Numbered from the stretch's first letter, positions 8,121-18,964 are shown. The stretch is 64,000 bases of DNA from [Candidatus Thermochlorobacteriaceae] bacterium GBChlB (GCA_000724175.1 JPGV01000020.1:154532-218531), one strand, 5' to 3'. The notes: generated from the sequence alone by a model not told the origin. Numbers and translations are program-made.

Positions 8121-8720
8121 ATGCAACGATTTTGCCTTTTGTCGACCTTGATAACGACGGTTGTTTTTAGCGGGTGCGGCGGAGCGGGAACCGCGCAACA
8201 ACGCGTCTTGATTCGCGGCAACGTGATGGTTTTGTCGTTCAACACCTTCACGCTTTCCGCAAACGAGCGACTTTGGCTGGAACAATATGTCGGCGAGTTT
8301 TTTCGTCGTCAAGGCATCTTGCTCGCCAAATACGATATGGTCACGAAGCCTGCCAACACCCCTTTTCGCGGCAGAGACGATTTGGGCATTCCACACTTGA
8401 CGGTGTCGGTCAATTTTATGTCGGAAGAATTTGAAGCAGTTGGAATTCCAGCGACGCAGAACTTTCAACTTTCCATGACGATGAGCCGCCTCACTGCTAA
8501 ATCATCTGAGTCGGCGAACGAACCAGCAACCGAGATTTGGCAGGCTTCGAAAATTGTCAAGTTCCGACCGATGGAGCAAGTGAATCGACAGGCATTTCCG
8601 AACGTGTCTTTCGCACGCCTTGCGTGGCTTGCCAACGAAGTAGTGGTTGCGTGTTTGGAGCGCACCACGTTTGAAATTCTTATTCCTATGCCGCAGCGCT
8701 CGCCGATGTTTCAGCAGTGA
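8121..8720 (+). CDS. Putative lipoprotein, unknown function
   Basis: The protein has 199 residues with a type II signal peptide: a hydrophobic segment ends in VVFSGCGG, giving a lipidated cysteine near residue 19. The rest is a mixed alpha/beta domain without a motif I recognise. It follows the palindromic repeat and converges with ndh, whose stop lies 3 bp away. No function is assigned. Confidence 0.6.
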   Translation: MQRFCLLSTLITTVVFSGCGGAGTAQQRVLIRGNVMVLSFNTFTLSANERLWLEQYVGEFFRRQGILLAKYDMVTKPANTPFRGRDDLGIPHLTVSVNFMSEEFEAVGIPATQNFQLSMTMSRLTAKSSESANEPATEIWQASKIVKFRPMEQVNRQAFPNVSFARLAWLANEVVVACLERTTFEILIPMPQRSPMFQQ

Positions 8721-8723
8721 TGG

Positions 8724-9962
8724 TTAAAATCGGCTGATGTCGCGCCCAAAGAGTATTGCCTTCGTCCAATCGAACAACACCAGCGCTTTGTTTTTCAGGC
8801 TAATCAGTTTTGTTAGGTAAGCCGAGCGCCAAAAGAGCCAAGTGCCAATGCCGCTCGATTTTGCCTGAGGTAATTCAGCAAGCGCACGGTTATCTCCGAC
8901 ATAAGCCAACATTCCAAAGTTGATGCGTTTAAATTTTTCGCCGACAGGTTCGGGCGACCCGCGCTTTGCCATGGCGTTGAGCTGGGTTGCCAAATAGGCG
9001 CCCGCTTGCTGCGCGACCTGCGCAGTTGCAGGCTGCGTGTAATTTTCAATGGTGGCGCAATCACCGAGCGCGAAGATGTCCAATTCATTTTTAACGCGCA
9101 AGTATCCATCTGTTACCAACCGTTGTGCTTTATCGCGCTCAAACGGGAGCGACTTTACAAACGCCGTCGCACCGTTGCCCGTCGACCAAACCACCAAGCC
9201 ACACGGCAGTTCTTGGCCGCTCGAGAGCAAGACGGCGGTCGCCGTAACTTTTTTGACAGTCGTGTTCGTCAGCACCGTCACGTTCCGCCGCTTAAAGACC
9301 TTCATGGCGTAATCGGCGAGTCCTTCATCGAACGTGCTAAGAATTTGTTTGCCTGCTTCAACCAAAGTAATGTTGGCTGCTTGAATCTGTGCGGGGAAGG
9401 TCGCAGTCAGTTCATCGCTCATAAAGTCTGCAAGTTCGGCAGCGAACTCGACGCCCGTCGGACCGCCGCCAACGACGACGGTGTGCAGCAATCGCTTCTG
9501 CTCTGGCTCATCGAGGGCTGGTAGCGCAGCGCGTTCAAAATTATCAATGATGCGATTTCGTATCCGCCGTGCGTCAATGAGTTCGCGTAAAAACAACGCA
9601 TGTTCATACACGCCTTCAATGCCGAACGTGTTATTGACCGCACCGACGCAAATGATGAGCTTATCGTATTTGACGCTGAATCGGCGCTTGTCCTCGACTT
9701 GCTCGCAGACCACGGTTTTAGACATTTTATCGAGGTCGACGGCAGTTGCTTGAAAATATGTGATGCCTTTTCGAGCCAAGCGAATCGGCTCGATGATGCT
9801 GCGGAACTCAATGGTGCCGACGGTGGTGCTGGGCAACAGCGGCGAGAACAGAAAATGATTGCGCGGGCTGACCACTGTAACGTCGTAATGCGCCAGGGAG
9901 ATTTTTTTGATGAGACTCACCGCGCCGAAGCCTGTGCCGAGAACAACCAACTGAGGTTTCAT
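8724..9962 (-). CDS. ndh: Type II NADH:quinone oxidoreductase (NDH-2)
   Basis: NDH-2 passes electrons from NADH to quinone without proton pumping. The N-terminal FAD site LVVLGTGFGAVSL and SPRNHFLFSPLLP are typical, as is the NADH-binding motif VVVGGGPTGVEFAAELADF in the middle. TDGYLRV and the second FAD motif FALGDCATIENY follow, and the C terminus is amphipathic and basic. The start at 9962 is preferred over 10004 because AGGA lies 4-7 nt upstream and the earlier start would run into pdxH. It is probably co-transcribed with pdxH, 14 bp upstream. Confidence 0.9.
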   Translation of the reverse strand: MKPQLVVLGTGFGAVSLIKKISLAHYDVTVVSPRNHFLFSPLLPSTTVGTIEFRSIIEPIRLARKGITYFQATAVDLDKMSKTVVCEQVEDKRRFSVKYDKLIICVGAVNNTFGIEGVYEHALFLRELIDARRIRNRIIDNFERAALPALDEPEQKRLLHTVVVGGGPTGVEFAAELADFMSDELTATFPAQIQAANITLVEAGKQILSTFDEGLADYAMKVFKRRNVTVLTNTTVKKVTATAVLLSSGQELPCGLVVWSTGNGATAFVKSLPFERDKAQRLVTDGYLRVKNELDIFALGDCATIENYTQPATAQVAQQAGAYLATQLNAMAKRGSPEPVGEKFKRINFGMLAYVGDNRALAELPQAKSSGIGTWLFWRSAYLTKLISLKNKALVLFDWTKAILFGRDISRF

Positions 9963-9976
9963 TTTTCCTATGCTCT

Positions 9977-10615
9977 TCACGGCGACAGGCGGTCGATTTT
10001 CCAAACGCCGTTTGTTTGTTTCAGGTATCTAAATCGGTCGTGCAGGCGCGACGGCTGCCCTTGCCAAAATTGGAGTTCGTCAGGCACAACGCGAAAGCCT
10101 CCCCAGAACGGCGGAAGCGGCACATTGCCAATTGGGTATTTCAATGCCAGCTCTGCTACTCGCGCGAGCAATGCGGTTTTGCTTTCAAGCGGCTCGCTCT
10201 GACGCGACGCCCATGCGCCATACCGACTTGCAAGCGGACGACTGTTGAAATACGCCTCCGAGTCTTGCGTGCTGATTTTTTCAACGCTGCCCACGATATT
10301 GACTTGCCGCTCCAATTTCTGCCAATGAAAACACAGCGCAGCGTTTGGATTTTCGCTCAACTCCCGCCCTTTTCGGCTTTCGTAGTTGGTAAAAAAAACA
10401 AATCCGCGTTCGTCAAATCCTTTGAGCAAGACAATGCGCGCCGACGGTTTGCCGTCTTTTGTCGCCGTGGCAAGCGTCATTGCATTGGGTTCATCAATGC
10501 CCGCGTCTCTGGCGTCTTGAAACCATGTCTCAAACTGTTTGAACGGGTTGGCATTGAGGTCTTTTTCGTCAAGGCTGCCTTTGAGGTAATCTTTGCGTAA
10601 ATCGGCGATGGACAT
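9977..10615 (-). CDS. pdxH: Pyridoxamine 5'-phosphate oxidase
   Basis: This FMN enzyme oxidises PNP/PMP to pyridoxal 5'-phosphate. The 212-residue length matches the family. Visible motifs are ARIVLLKGFDERGFVFFTNY with the FMN-contact region ESRKGREL, CFHWQKLERQV, and the C-terminal FWGGFRVVPDELQFWQGQ with RLHDRFRY and the terminal DRLSP. It is followed by ndh after 14 bp, so the two are probably one transcript. Confidence 0.95.
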   Translation of the reverse strand: MSIADLRKDYLKGSLDEKDLNANPFKQFETWFQDARDAGIDEPNAMTLATATKDGKPSARIVLLKGFDERGFVFFTNYESRKGRELSENPNAALCFHWQKLERQVNIVGSVEKISTQDSEAYFNSRPLASRYGAWASRQSEPLESKTALLARVAELALKYPIGNVPLPPFWGGFRVVPDELQFWQGQPSRLHDRFRYLKQTNGVWKIDRLSP

Positions 10616-10927
10616 TGTTAAAATGCAATAAAAAATCGTTGGTTGTGATTTTTTTCTTTACAAAAGTAACTTCCTACAAATCTACCAAATACATGTCAGA
10701 AGTTTCTTGGAAAAGAGTTTTTTATGACGACCGTTCTTAGTTCCGAAAAAAAATTAGACGAACAACGCGCGTTTGCTACTCGCGCAAGTCGGTGATGACG
10801 TGCCAAGAGAGCGTGCCGTTCTCGTCAAAAAAAGAAAAGCGATTCTGTCAGAGGTTTCACTGGCGCGCGTGCGAATTTGTCAAGGGGTTAGGTAATCTTT
10901 ACGTCGCGTCGTAAATTTCAGATTTAA
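10616..10927. other. 312-bp intergenic region with possible gene remnant
   Basis: This is the divergent spacer between pdxH and the histidine kinase and should contain both promoters. On the minus strand a short run resembling a protein C terminus can be read (FFDENGTLSWHVITDL then stop, about 10860 to 10785). Its reading frame is closed by a TGA just upstream and would only join the preceding codons through a shift in a T run. It may be a decayed gene. No other structure was seen. Confidence 0.3.
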
Positions 10928-12664
10928 ATGACGCCAATGCAAGAATTTATGGAAATCGCGTCCCACCCAACGGCGCTTACAAGCACTGCACTGCTGCTCT
11001 ACGCAGCGGCAGACGAGATGCACGACCCGATGTGCATTAAAGACACATCGGGCCGTTACCAGTGGCTTAATCGAGCGATGCTGGCGATGCTGGGTTTGAA
11101 GGCGAAAGAAGAGGCAATCGGAAAAACGGATTATGATTTTTTTCCCGTCGACCTTGCCGAAAAGCAAGAGCGCGAGGAGCGCGATGTGATGATGTCGGGC
11201 AAGCCGATACCAGCGCACGAAGAGGTCATTATTGAACCCGCGTCGGGATTGCTTAAATGGCATCAAGTTACAAAGTCGCCGTTTAGAGATGCGGCAGGAA
11301 ACGTGCTGGGCGTTGTTATCATCAGCCGCGATGTCACCGCTCGAAAAGAAGGCGAAGAGACGATGCTTCACATTCAGGCGGATTTGGTTCAAAAAGAAGC
11401 GGCGATTTCCGCACTCATCAATAACACCGACGACTGGATTCTGGCCATTGACCGAGAGTATAACATCACCGTTGTGAATGAAGCCTCGCGCAGCGCTGTG
11501 CAGCAATCCCTCGGAATTTACCTGACGGTGGGCATGTCGATTTTCTCTATTGTTCAGCCGGAGGACGTCGAGAACTGGGGGCGATACTGCGACCGTGCCC
11601 TCACTGGCGAAACGGTTGTCTTCGAGGACGCCCAAATGCTCGGCAAGGGCACTCGTTTTTATGAAATCGCCTTTCACCCCATCAAAGATTTTCAGGGCGA
11701 TTTGTTCGGCGCGTCCATTTTCATTCGCGATATTTCCGAGCGCAAACGTATCGAGGCAGAACTGAAACGGCTCAACAACGAACTCGCCACGCGCCTTATT
11801 GAAATTCAGGAAACCCAAACGCATTTGACACAATCGGAAAAAATGCGCTCGCTTGGGCAAATGGCGGCGGGACTTGCCCACGAACTCAATACACCGATTG
11901 GATATATCTCGAGCAACGCCGATTTGATTCATGAACGCTTCAACGCCGTCGCCAAACTTTATGCTGCGATGCTCGACGGCATTAATCTCTTGACGGAACA
12001 GCGATTTGAAGAAGCATTGGAACGCCTGCAAGCGGTGCGCAACTCGCCCAACGGCTCAATGTCGGAATTAGAGGAAACCGTGCGCCGCACCGAGCGGCTC
12101 TTTTCAGGTATTGCAGCAGGCTTAGAGCAAATGACGAAACTTGTCGCCAGCATGAAAAATTTTTCGCGCTTAGACGAAGCCGATATGAAAAAAGCCGATT
12201 TGCACGAAGGCTTAAAAAACAGTTTGGTCATGATTACCCATGTACTGAAAGAGGAAAAAATCAATGTAACCGTCGACTATGGTCATTTGCCGCAAATCGA
12301 CTGTTATCCTGCGCAGCTCAATCAGGTCTTTTTGAACTTGATTCAAAACGCGATTCACGCCGTTGAAAAAAAAGCCGACAAAAAAATTCACATCTCGACC
12401 GCATTGGAAAACAATATGGCGACGATTCGCATCAGCGACAATGGCTGCGGTATTCCCAAACATGTCCAATCCAAAATTTTCGAGCCGTTTTTCACCACCA
12501 AAGATGTCGGCAAAGGCACAGGGCTGGGACTTTCGATTTGTTACGATATTGTCCAAAAGCACGGCGGCGAACTTCTTTTTGAAACCAAAGAAAACGAAGG
12601 CACAACCTTTATCGTTAAAATTCCCGCCGTAGAGTTTGCTAAACCAAAAGAAGGCGCATTCTAA
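10928..12664 (+). CDS. PAS-domain sensor histidine kinase
   Basis: The protein has 578 residues and no membrane helix, so it is probably cytosolic. PAS domain one spans about residues 28-140 ([15 protein letters not shown]) and PAS two about 155-275. A short coiled coil precedes the H-box [16 protein letters not shown] with phospho-accepting His318. The kinase core shows the N-box [20 protein letters not shown] and [10 protein letters not shown]. It is separated by only 2 nt from a response regulator with two receivers, its likely partner. The signal it senses is unknown. Confidence 0.9.
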   Translation: MTPMQEFMEIASHPTALTSTALLLYAAADEMHDPMCIKDTSGRYQWLNRAMLAMLGLKAKEEAIGKTDYDFFPVDLAEKQEREERDVMMSGKPIPAHEEVIIEPASGLLKWHQVTKSPFRDAAGNVLGVVIISRDVTARKEGEETMLHIQADLVQKEAAISALINNTDDWILAIDREYNITVVNEASRSAVQQSLGIYLTVGMSIFSIVQPEDVENWGRYCDRALTGETVVFEDAQMLGKGTRFYEIAFHPIKDFQGDLFGASIFIRDISERKRIEAELKRLNNELATRLIEIQETQTHLTQSEKMRSLGQMAAGLAHELNTPIGYISSNADLIHERFNAVAKLYAAMLDGINLLTEQRFEEALERLQAVRNSPNGSMSELEETVRRTERLFSGIAAGLEQMTKLVASMKNFSRLDEADMKKADLHEGLKNSLVMITHVLKEEKINVTVDYGHLPQIDCYPAQLNQVFLNLIQNAIHAVEKKADKKIHISTALENNMATIRISDNGCGIPKHVQSKIFEPFFTTKDVGKGTGLGLSICYDIVQKHGGELLFETKENEGTTFIVKIPAVEFAKPKEGAF

Positions 12665-12666
12665 CC

Positions 12667-13923
12667 ATGACCGACGCAAAACCTGCCATAAAGCTCACCA
12701 TGCTCATTGTCGATGACGAACAAAAAGTCGTCGAGGCGCTGTATCAGCTTTTCGATAACGACTTTCATGTTTTTACGGCAAACGATGGCGAAACCGCTAT
12801 TAAAATCGCCGAGCAAAAGCCTGACCTTGCCATCGTTATCTGCGACCAGCGCATGCCCGGCATGAAGGGCGTCGATGTTTTGAAACACATCAGGGAAATT
12901 CGTCCCGACGCGATGCGCATTTTGCTTACGGGCTATGCCGACCTTGATTCAGTCTTGGAGTCGGTGAATGTCGGCGAGGTGTTTCGCTATGTCAGAAAGC
13001 CGTGGCAGTCGAGCGTGCTGAAATCTATTGTGGCGATGGCAGCAGCATCTTATATGCTCAAACGACAAAAACGCGCTACCACCGACGGCGACACATCAAC
13101 CAGTGCGCCGTCGCCAACTTCGCTCAGCACCGAGCCAGAGAAACAGACGTTCGCTTCGTTTGAAGAAGAATTTTTCGCCACCTTTCAGCAGCAGACCATT
13201 GACGAAATCAAACAATATCAAAGTTTCGAGGAAGAATTTTTCGCCCGCCTTAATGAACAAGCGCTAACGGAGAGCGAGCTTCCTGCGCCGACCGACCAAG
13301 CCGCGCAAGAACCAATTGAACCGCTCCACTCGCATGACAAACATCACGACCTTCGCAAAATCGTCTATGGCAGAGACGGCAAACCGAAAGTTCTCGTCGT
13401 CGACGACGAAAAGCGCGTTTTGATAACGCTGACCGATTTGCTCCGAAATGAGTTCGACGTCATTGCCTGCATTAGCGGACAAGCCGCGCTCGATGTTTTG
13501 GAGAACAACTCGCTCATCGCCGCCGTCCTCTCCGACCAACGTATGCCCAACATCAGCGGCGTGGATTTCTTGATTGCTGCGCACAAAATCGCGCCGATTG
13601 TTCCCAAAATTTTAATGACGGGTTACGCCGACGTCAATGATGTCGTGCGGCTGGTCAATGAAGGGCAAATTTTCCGCTTCGTGCAAAAGCCGTGGGATAT
13701 CCACAAGCTCAAAAAAACGCTCTACGAAGCGACAGACGAATTTGAAAAGCGTATCGAGGACGGCTTAAAAATTCGGCAGTGGACGCTCAAAGCGGCGGAG
13801 GATAACAAAAAAACCGCTGCTATGGTCGAGCATATCCGTGGCACGAGCAACCCGCAAAGCGATTTGGAAATCGATGGGTTGAAAAAACTCGCTGCCCTGC
13901 TCAAAAAATCCGATAAGAAATAG
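12667..13923 (+). CDS. Response regulator with two receiver domains
   Basis: The protein has 418 residues. Receiver one covers about residues 10-125 (LIVDDEQK, acceptor Asp60 in CDQRMPG, LLTGYAD, RKPW). Receiver two covers about 240-360 (LVVDDEKR, Asp290 in SDQRMPN, LMTGYAD, QKPW). Both resemble the RpfG/HupR-type receivers, but no HD-GYP, GGDEF or DNA-binding output follows. The linker of about 115 residues carries a near-perfect duplication of SFEEEFFA at 164-171 and 186-193. The C-terminal 60 residues are helical. With no output domain it may act by protein-protein contact or phosphate relay. Confidence 0.88.
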   Translation: MTDAKPAIKLTMLIVDDEQKVVEALYQLFDNDFHVFTANDGETAIKIAEQKPDLAIVICDQRMPGMKGVDVLKHIREIRPDAMRILLTGYADLDSVLESVNVGEVFRYVRKPWQSSVLKSIVAMAAASYMLKRQKRATTDGDTSTSAPSPTSLSTEPEKQTFASFEEEFFATFQQQTIDEIKQYQSFEEEFFARLNEQALTESELPAPTDQAAQEPIEPLHSHDKHHDLRKIVYGRDGKPKVLVVDDEKRVLITLTDLLRNEFDVIACISGQAALDVLENNSLIAAVLSDQRMPNISGVDFLIAAHKIAPIVPKILMTGYADVNDVVRLVNEGQIFRFVQKPWDIHKLKKTLYEATDEFEKRIEDGLKIRQWTLKAAEDNKKTAAMVEHIRGTSNPQSDLEIDGLKKLAALLKKSDKK

Positions 13924-14018
13924 CACCTACGCATAGAGCTCTGACATTGATTTCAAATGTGCTTTTCCAGCCGTTCCGACGCCACGCCAAAACTTGCTCC
14001 ATTTCTTAATCGCCGCTG

Positions 14019-14585
14019 GTGAGAATCATTGCCGGAAAATTTCGCAGCCGACGCATTCATACCGTTGAAACACGGGATGTGCGTCCGACCACCGACCGCG
14101 TGCGGCAAGCGGTCTTTGACACACTCGCTGCGCGACTCGAGTTTGACGATATTGTCGTTCTCGACCTTTTTGCCGGAAGCGGCTTGTTGGGGTTTGAATC
14201 GCTCAGCCGCGGCGCCGCCCGCATTACCTTTGTCGAGCACAACAGCCAAGTCATTTCTATGCTCAACAACTCGATAAACACTTTGGATGTTGCGGCTCAG
14301 GCTCGCGTGCTTCGGAAAGACGCGCTGCGGTTTCTTCGAACGTGTTCCGATGTGTTCGACTTAATTTTCGCCGACCCGCCGTATCGGTTTTCGGATTACA
14401 ACATGCTGCTCGATGCAATTTTTTCTCGCGGCTTGCTCGCAGAAAACGGCTATTTTGTTTTGGAGCATCATGCGTCGATCGATTTTTCAGCGCATCGGGC
14501 GTTCAGCCTTCGCAAAGAGTTCGGCTCGAGCGCCGTGAGTTTTTTCCAAACGAACCTTGAACAACAAAACGACAACGAGACATGA
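14019..14585 (+). CDS. rsmD: 16S rRNA (guanine966-N2)-methyltransferase
   Basis: RsmD methylates G966 of 16S rRNA with SAM. It begins with [14 protein letters not shown] at the N terminus and [13 protein letters not shown] are hallmarks, followed by the SAM motif [12 protein letters not shown] and the catalytic DPPY at about residue 120. Its length of 188 residues is normal. The stop overlaps the start of coaD by 4 nt (ATGA), the common rsmD-coaD pair. Confidence 0.95.
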   Translation: MRIIAGKFRSRRIHTVETRDVRPTTDRVRQAVFDTLAARLEFDDIVVLDLFAGSGLLGFESLSRGAARITFVEHNSQVISMLNNSINTLDVAAQARVLRKDALRFLRTCSDVFDLIFADPPYRFSDYNMLLDAIFSRGLLAENGYFVLEHHASIDFSAHRAFSLRKEFGSSAVSFFQTNLEQQNDNET

Positions 14586-15073
14586 GACGCGCCATTTATC
14601 CCGGCACCTTCGACCCGTTTACTTACGGACACATCGACGTGCTGGAACGCGCTTTGAACATTTTCGACGAAATCACGCTGGTCGTCGCCGTCAATAGTCA
14701 AAAGAAACCACTTTTTACGATTGAAGAGCGCGTCGAGATGATTCAGCAATCGGTGGCAAGCTACAGCCATGTTCAGGTCGAGCGGTTCGAGGGCGGCTTG
14801 CTGATTGAACACGCAAAGGCAATGGGCGTGAAAGCCATTATTCGCGGGCTTCGGCAGGTGGCAGACTTTGAATATGAATTCCAAATCGCGCTGATGAACC
14901 GGCACTTGTATCCTGAAATTACAACCGTATTTTTGATGCCGAATGAAAAATATACGTATCTGACATCGTCGATTATTCGCGAAGTGGCAAGTTTGGGCGG
15001 CGATGTGTCGGACTTTGTGCCGCCGCCCGTGCTGAAATTTTTAGAACACCGATTTAATCACCAAACAAAATAA
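14582..15073 (+). CDS. coaD: Phosphopantetheine adenylyltransferase
   Basis: CoaD transfers AMP to 4'-phosphopantetheine in coenzyme A synthesis. Sequence marks are [21 protein letters not shown] with the nucleotidyltransferase TxGH motif, [27 protein letters not shown] and the C-terminal [12 protein letters not shown]. The protein has 163 residues, the usual size. It is translationally coupled to rsmD by ATGA. Confidence 0.97.
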   Translation: MRRAIYPGTFDPFTYGHIDVLERALNIFDEITLVVAVNSQKKPLFTIEERVEMIQQSVASYSHVQVERFEGGLLIEHAKAMGVKAIIRGLRQVADFEYEFQIALMNRHLYPEITTVFLMPNEKYTYLTSSIIREVASLGGDVSDFVPPPVLKFLEHRFNHQTK

Positions 15074-15111
15074 TTTACGCTCAACGATTCCCTTTTTGGA
15101 GGACGAGACCT

Positions 15112-16326
15112 TTGACAAACGACACACTTAGCATTGAGACAGAACGATTTTTATCGCGCCGCGTGCTGCGCGTTCAAGAATCGCCGACGCTGCAAATCAC
15201 GACGCTCGCCAAAAAAATGAGCGCGGACGGACACGATGTCGTCAGCCTTTCAGCAGGCGAACCCGATTTTCCGACGCCCGATTTCGTTTGCGACGCCGCC
15301 ATTGACGCCATCAAACACGGTTTCACGAGATACACCGCCGTCGCTGGCATTCCTGACCTAAGAAAAGCCGTTTGTGAAAAATTCAAGCGCGACAATGGCT
15401 TGCACTATTCGCCCGATGAAATTCTCGTGGCGGGCGGCGGCAAACAAGCCATTCAAAATGCGATACTTGCGCTCTGCGACGAGGGCGACGAGGTGATTAT
15501 CCCTGCGCCATACTGGGTGAGCTTTCCTGAAATGGTCAAAATTGCTGACGCCACTCCCGTCATTGTTCAAACGACGATTGAGCAAAAATTTAAACTCACG
15601 CCCGAACAACTCGCCGACGCCATTACGCCGCGCACCAAGATGCTCATCTTCAACTCGCCCTCGAACCCGACGGGTGCGATGTATTCCGAGCAAGAAATTC
15701 GCGCGTTGATGAATGTGCTTTCTGGAAAAGATATTTTCGTGATTTCCGACGAGATGTATGACCAACTCGTCTATGGCGAAGTCGCGCATTTTTCGCCCGC
15801 TCAAATTTCGGACTTACGCGAGCGTGTCATCGTCAGCAACGCACTCTCAAAAACGTATTCTATGACAGGCTGGCGCGTCGGTTACATTGCTGCCGCAAAG
15901 TGGATTATCGATGCCGCCGCAAAATTGCAATCGCAAATGAGTTCGCACACCAGTTCCATTTCACAAAAAGCCGCCGCCGCCGCGCTGATGGGTAATCAAG
16001 AGATTGTTTTCAATATGCGCGACGAGTTCAAAAGGCGACGCGATTTTCTTCATCGCGAACTTTCCAAAGTTCAAGGCATCACCTGCACTTTGCCCGAAGG
16101 CGCATTTTATTTGTTCCCGTCGGTCGAGGGACTACTTGGAAAAACATTCGGCGGCACAACGCTTCAGAGCTCGGTCGATGTAGCGGATTTTCTTTTGAAG
16201 AAACACCTTGTCGCCACTGTGCCGGGCGATGCCTTTGGCACACCCGGCTACTTGCGACTCTCTTACGCGGCATCAATGGCGGAATTGGAAAAAGCTGCGT
16301 TGCGGATTCAAAAAGCGTTTGCATGA
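15112..16326 (+). CDS. aspC: Aspartate aminotransferase (class I PLP enzyme)
   Basis: It interconverts aspartate/2-oxoglutarate and oxaloacetate/glutamate with PLP. Seen are [60 protein letters not shown] and the PLP lysine in [17 protein letters not shown], all of the aspartate aminotransferase Ib subgroup. Translation starts at TTG; a good GGAGG nine bases upstream decides this start. Some Ib enzymes also use prephenate, which cannot be excluded here. Confidence 0.9.
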   Translation: MTNDTLSIETERFLSRRVLRVQESPTLQITTLAKKMSADGHDVVSLSAGEPDFPTPDFVCDAAIDAIKHGFTRYTAVAGIPDLRKAVCEKFKRDNGLHYSPDEILVAGGGKQAIQNAILALCDEGDEVIIPAPYWVSFPEMVKIADATPVIVQTTIEQKFKLTPEQLADAITPRTKMLIFNSPSNPTGAMYSEQEIRALMNVLSGKDIFVISDEMYDQLVYGEVAHFSPAQISDLRERVIVSNALSKTYSMTGWRVGYIAAAKWIIDAAAKLQSQMSSHTSSISQKAAAAALMGNQEIVFNMRDEFKRRRDFLHRELSKVQGITCTLPEGAFYLFPSVEGLLGKTFGGTTLQSSVDVADFLLKKHLVATVPGDAFGTPGYLRLSYAASMAELEKAALRIQKAFA

Positions 16327-16336
16327 TCCTCGCGCC

Positions 16337-16365
16337 TTGCACGATGCGCAGCTTTTCGCTATAAT
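16337..16365 (+). promoter_or_regulatory. Candidate sigma-70 type promoter
   Basis: TTGCAC at 16337-16342 and a perfect TATAAT at 16360-16365 are separated by exactly 17 bp, an ideal housekeeping promoter. It would give the permease a leader of about 75-80 nt. It differs from the TAnnTTTG boxes seen elsewhere in the window. Confidence 0.5.
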
Positions 16366-16386
16366 ACTAAATCGTTAACTCGATGA

Positions 16387-16412
16387 CGCCTGCATCAGAC
16401 GGGCGACGTTTT
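16387..16412 (+). terminator. Possible attenuator/terminator hairpin
   Basis: CGCCTG and CGGGCG form a six-pair stem (one G-T pair) around a seven-base loop, followed by ACG and five T. It lies inside the predicted permease leader, so it could either end the aspC transcript or attenuate the permease transcript. Confidence 0.35.
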
Positions 16413-16449
16413 TATCAACAAAAATTCCGTAAACAAGGGAGTTAGTCCT

Positions 16450-17955
16450 GTGGCAAATCAACTTTTTTCAACGAAATCCATTCCTGACATCATTGCCGCG
16501 TCTGAAAAGGGAGAAGGCGACGCGCAGCATATCACGCTCAAACGCACGCTGAGCGCGTCGGGACTGACGGCACTCGGTATCGGCGCAATTATCGGCGCAG
16601 GACTGTTTTCGATTACGGGCGGCGCCGCAGCTTACAATGCCGGTCCTGCCGTAACGATTTCTTTTGTTGTGGCGGCTATCGGCTGCGCTTTTGCTGGCTT
16701 GTGCTACTCCGAATTTTCATCAATGATTCCGATTGCAGGCAGCGCCTACACCTATTCCTACGCCACAATGGGCGAATTTATCGCGTGGATTATCGGCTGG
16801 GATTTGGTCTTGGAATATGCAGTCGGCGCAGCCACAGTCTCGATTAGCTGGTCGCGTTACTTCGTCAAGTTTATGGAAAATTTCGGCGTACATTTGCCGC
16901 CGCAGTTCGTCATGTCGCCCTTTGATTCCGTAACGACGCCCGAAGGCGCTGTCATCACAGGCATCTTCAACCTTCCTGCTGTGATTGTTGTGATTGCTAT
17001 TTCGCTCCTGCTCATCAGAGGCACGCAGGAATCGTCGTTTGTCAATAACATCATCGTCGCGCTCAAAGTCTCGGTTGTATTGATTTTCATTGCTCTTGGC
17101 TGGGCGTATATCAACCCGTCAAATTACACGCCTTACATTCCCGATAACACTGGCAACTTCGGCGAGTTCGGCTGGAGCGGCATTATTCGTGCAGCTGGGA
17201 TTATCTTTTTCGCCTACATCGGCTTCGATGCGGTCTCGACGGCAGCACAGGAGGCAAAAAATCCACAGCGCGATATGCCAATTGGCATTCTTGCCTCGCT
17301 GGCAATATGCACGGTGCTTTATATTCTCTTCTCGCATGTGATGCTTGGACTTGCCAACTACACCGAGTTTCGCGGACAGGACGGCATCGCGCCTGTTGCA
17401 GTGGCAATTTCACACACGCCTTATGTGTGGCTTCAACAAGGCATCATCATAGCAATTCTTGCGGGTTACTCATCGGTCGTATTAGTTATGCTCTTGGGTC
17501 AGTCGCGGGTGTTTTTTTCAATGTCGAAAGATGGCTTGCTTCCGCCTGTTTTTTCCGAAGTGCATCCAGAATATCAAACCCCTTGGAAATCAAACGCGCT
17601 CTTCTGTGTGTTCGTCGGACTCTTTGCGGCATTTGTTCCTGCGCGCGTTGTCGGTGAACTGACGAGCATCGGCACGCTGCTTGCGTTTGTGTTGGTCTGC
17701 ATCGGTATTATCGTTTTACGTCGCACACAGCCCGACTTGCCACGCCCGTTCAAAACACCACTCGTCCCGATTGTGCCGATTTTGGGCGTCGTTACCTGCT
17801 TTGGCATGATGGCAGCACTGCCCGCCGATACATGGCTTCGGCTTGCGATTTGGATGGCGATTGGCTTCGTGATTTACTTTGTGTATGGCAAGAAGAACAG
17901 CAAGGTCGGTAAGGTCAGGTCAAACGGCGTGGCGGCAACTACGGCTGCGCGTTGA
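16450..17955 (+). CDS. APC-family amino-acid permease
   Basis: The protein has 501 residues and about 12-14 membrane segments. The first helix carries [18 protein letters not shown], the substrate-binding unwound segment of APC transporters, and [25 protein letters not shown] is the classic helix-6/loop signature of the cationic amino-acid transporter (CAT/YfnA) branch. It starts at GTG preceded by AAGGGAG. The substrate is probably a basic or neutral amino acid; this is inferred from family. Its last 17 bp overlap the 3' end of the convergent ruvB gene. Confidence 0.88.
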   Translation: MANQLFSTKSIPDIIAASEKGEGDAQHITLKRTLSASGLTALGIGAIIGAGLFSITGGAAAYNAGPAVTISFVVAAIGCAFAGLCYSEFSSMIPIAGSAYTYSYATMGEFIAWIIGWDLVLEYAVGAATVSISWSRYFVKFMENFGVHLPPQFVMSPFDSVTTPEGAVITGIFNLPAVIVVIAISLLLIRGTQESSFVNNIIVALKVSVVLIFIALGWAYINPSNYTPYIPDNTGNFGEFGWSGIIRAAGIIFFAYIGFDAVSTAAQEAKNPQRDMPIGILASLAICTVLYILFSHVMLGLANYTEFRGQDGIAPVAVAISHTPYVWLQQGIIIAILAGYSSVVLVMLLGQSRVFFSMSKDGLLPPVFSEVHPEYQTPWKSNALFCVFVGLFAAFVPARVVGELTSIGTLLAFVLVCIGIIVLRRTQPDLPRPFKTPLVPIVPILGVVTCFGMMAALPADTWLRLAIWMAIGFVIYFVYGKKNSKVGKVRSNGVAATTAAR

Positions 17956-18964
17956 ACAAATCAGGCTGTTTCGGGCGCTCAATGTTGAAGCGTTTATAGG
18001 CAAGGTCGGTGGCGACTCTGCCGCGCGGCGTCCGCATCAAATAGCCTTCTTGAATCAAATACGGTTCGTAGACTTCTTCAATTGTGTCTTGTTCCTCGCC
18101 GACGGCAATCGCCAGCGTGGACACCCCCACCGGACCGCCGTTGTATTTTTCAATAATCGCTAACAGAATCCGTTTGTCCATATCGTCCAGCCCGTATTCG
18201 TCAATCTCCAATGCCGACAAGGTTTTTCGGGCAACATCGAGCGTAATAATGCTCGAGCCGCCAACTTGCGCGAAGTCTCTGGCACGGCGCAGCAATCGAT
18301 TGGCAATTCTCGGTGTGCCGCGTGAGCGTCGGGCAATTTCAAACGCGCCTTGCGCGTCAATTTCGACGCCCAAAATTCTCGATGCTCTGAGGATGATTTT
18401 CTCAAGCAAATCGGCAGTGTAGTAATCGAGCCGCGAGGAGATGCCAAACCGCGCTCGAAGCGGTGCCGTCAGTAACCCTGCCCGCGTTGTTGCACCAACC
18501 AACGTGAACTGCGGAATGGAAATCTGCACACTTCGCGCCGACGGACCAGAATCAATCATAATGTCAAGTTTGAAATCTTCCATCGCTGAATAGAGATATT
18601 CCTCGACGACAGGATTCAATCGGTGGATTTCATCAATGAATAAAATGTCGCCTTTGTCCAAGTTGGTAAGCACCCCAGCAAGGTCGCCGGGCTTATCAAG
18701 GACAGGACCAGATGTGGATTTGATATTGCCACCCATTTCATAGGCAATGATGTAAGCAAGTGTCGTTTTGCCAAGTCCGGGCGGACCAGAGAGCAAGACA
18801 TGGTCGAGTGCTTCCGCGCGCGCGCGTGCCGCGCTGATAAAGACGCGCAGGTTCTCGACGATTTTCTGCTGTCCTGAAAAATCTTCAAATCGGACGGGAC
18901 GCAGACGCTCTTCAAATTGAACATCGAGCGTATTTTTTACAGTGTCTAATTGGTTATTTCGCAT
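17939..18964 (-). CDS. ruvB: Holliday junction branch-migration helicase RuvB
   Basis: RuvB is the hexameric AAA+ motor that moves Holliday junctions with RuvA. Walker A is [11 protein letters not shown], Walker B is [10 protein letters not shown], and sensor [18 protein letters not shown] and the C-terminal winged helix with [12 protein letters not shown] and [17 protein letters not shown] are intact. The start at 18964 (MRNNQLD) is favoured over 18994. The gene stands alone without ruvA or ruvC nearby and converges on the permease gene with a 17-bp 3' overlap. Confidence 0.96.
   Translation of the reverse strand: MRNNQLDTVKNTLDVQFEERLRPVRFEDFSGQQKIVENLRVFISAARARAEALDHVLLSGPPGLGKTTLAYIIAYEMGGNIKSTSGPVLDKPGDLAGVLTNLDKGDILFIDEIHRLNPVVEEYLYSAMEDFKLDIMIDSGPSARSVQISIPQFTLVGATTRAGLLTAPLRARFGISSRLDYYTADLLEKIILRASRILGVEIDAQGAFEIARRSRGTPRIANRLLRRARDFAQVGGSSIITLDVARKTLSALEIDEYGLDDMDKRILLAIIEKYNGGPVGVSTLAIAVGEEQDTIEEVYEPYLIQEGYLMRTPRGRVATDLAYKRFNIERPKQPDLFNAQP

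Noticed and set aside
10880-12031. Minus-strand frame of 383 residues opposite the histidine kinase
   Set aside because: Shadow of a gene with complete kinase motifs; its product has no recognisable domain.
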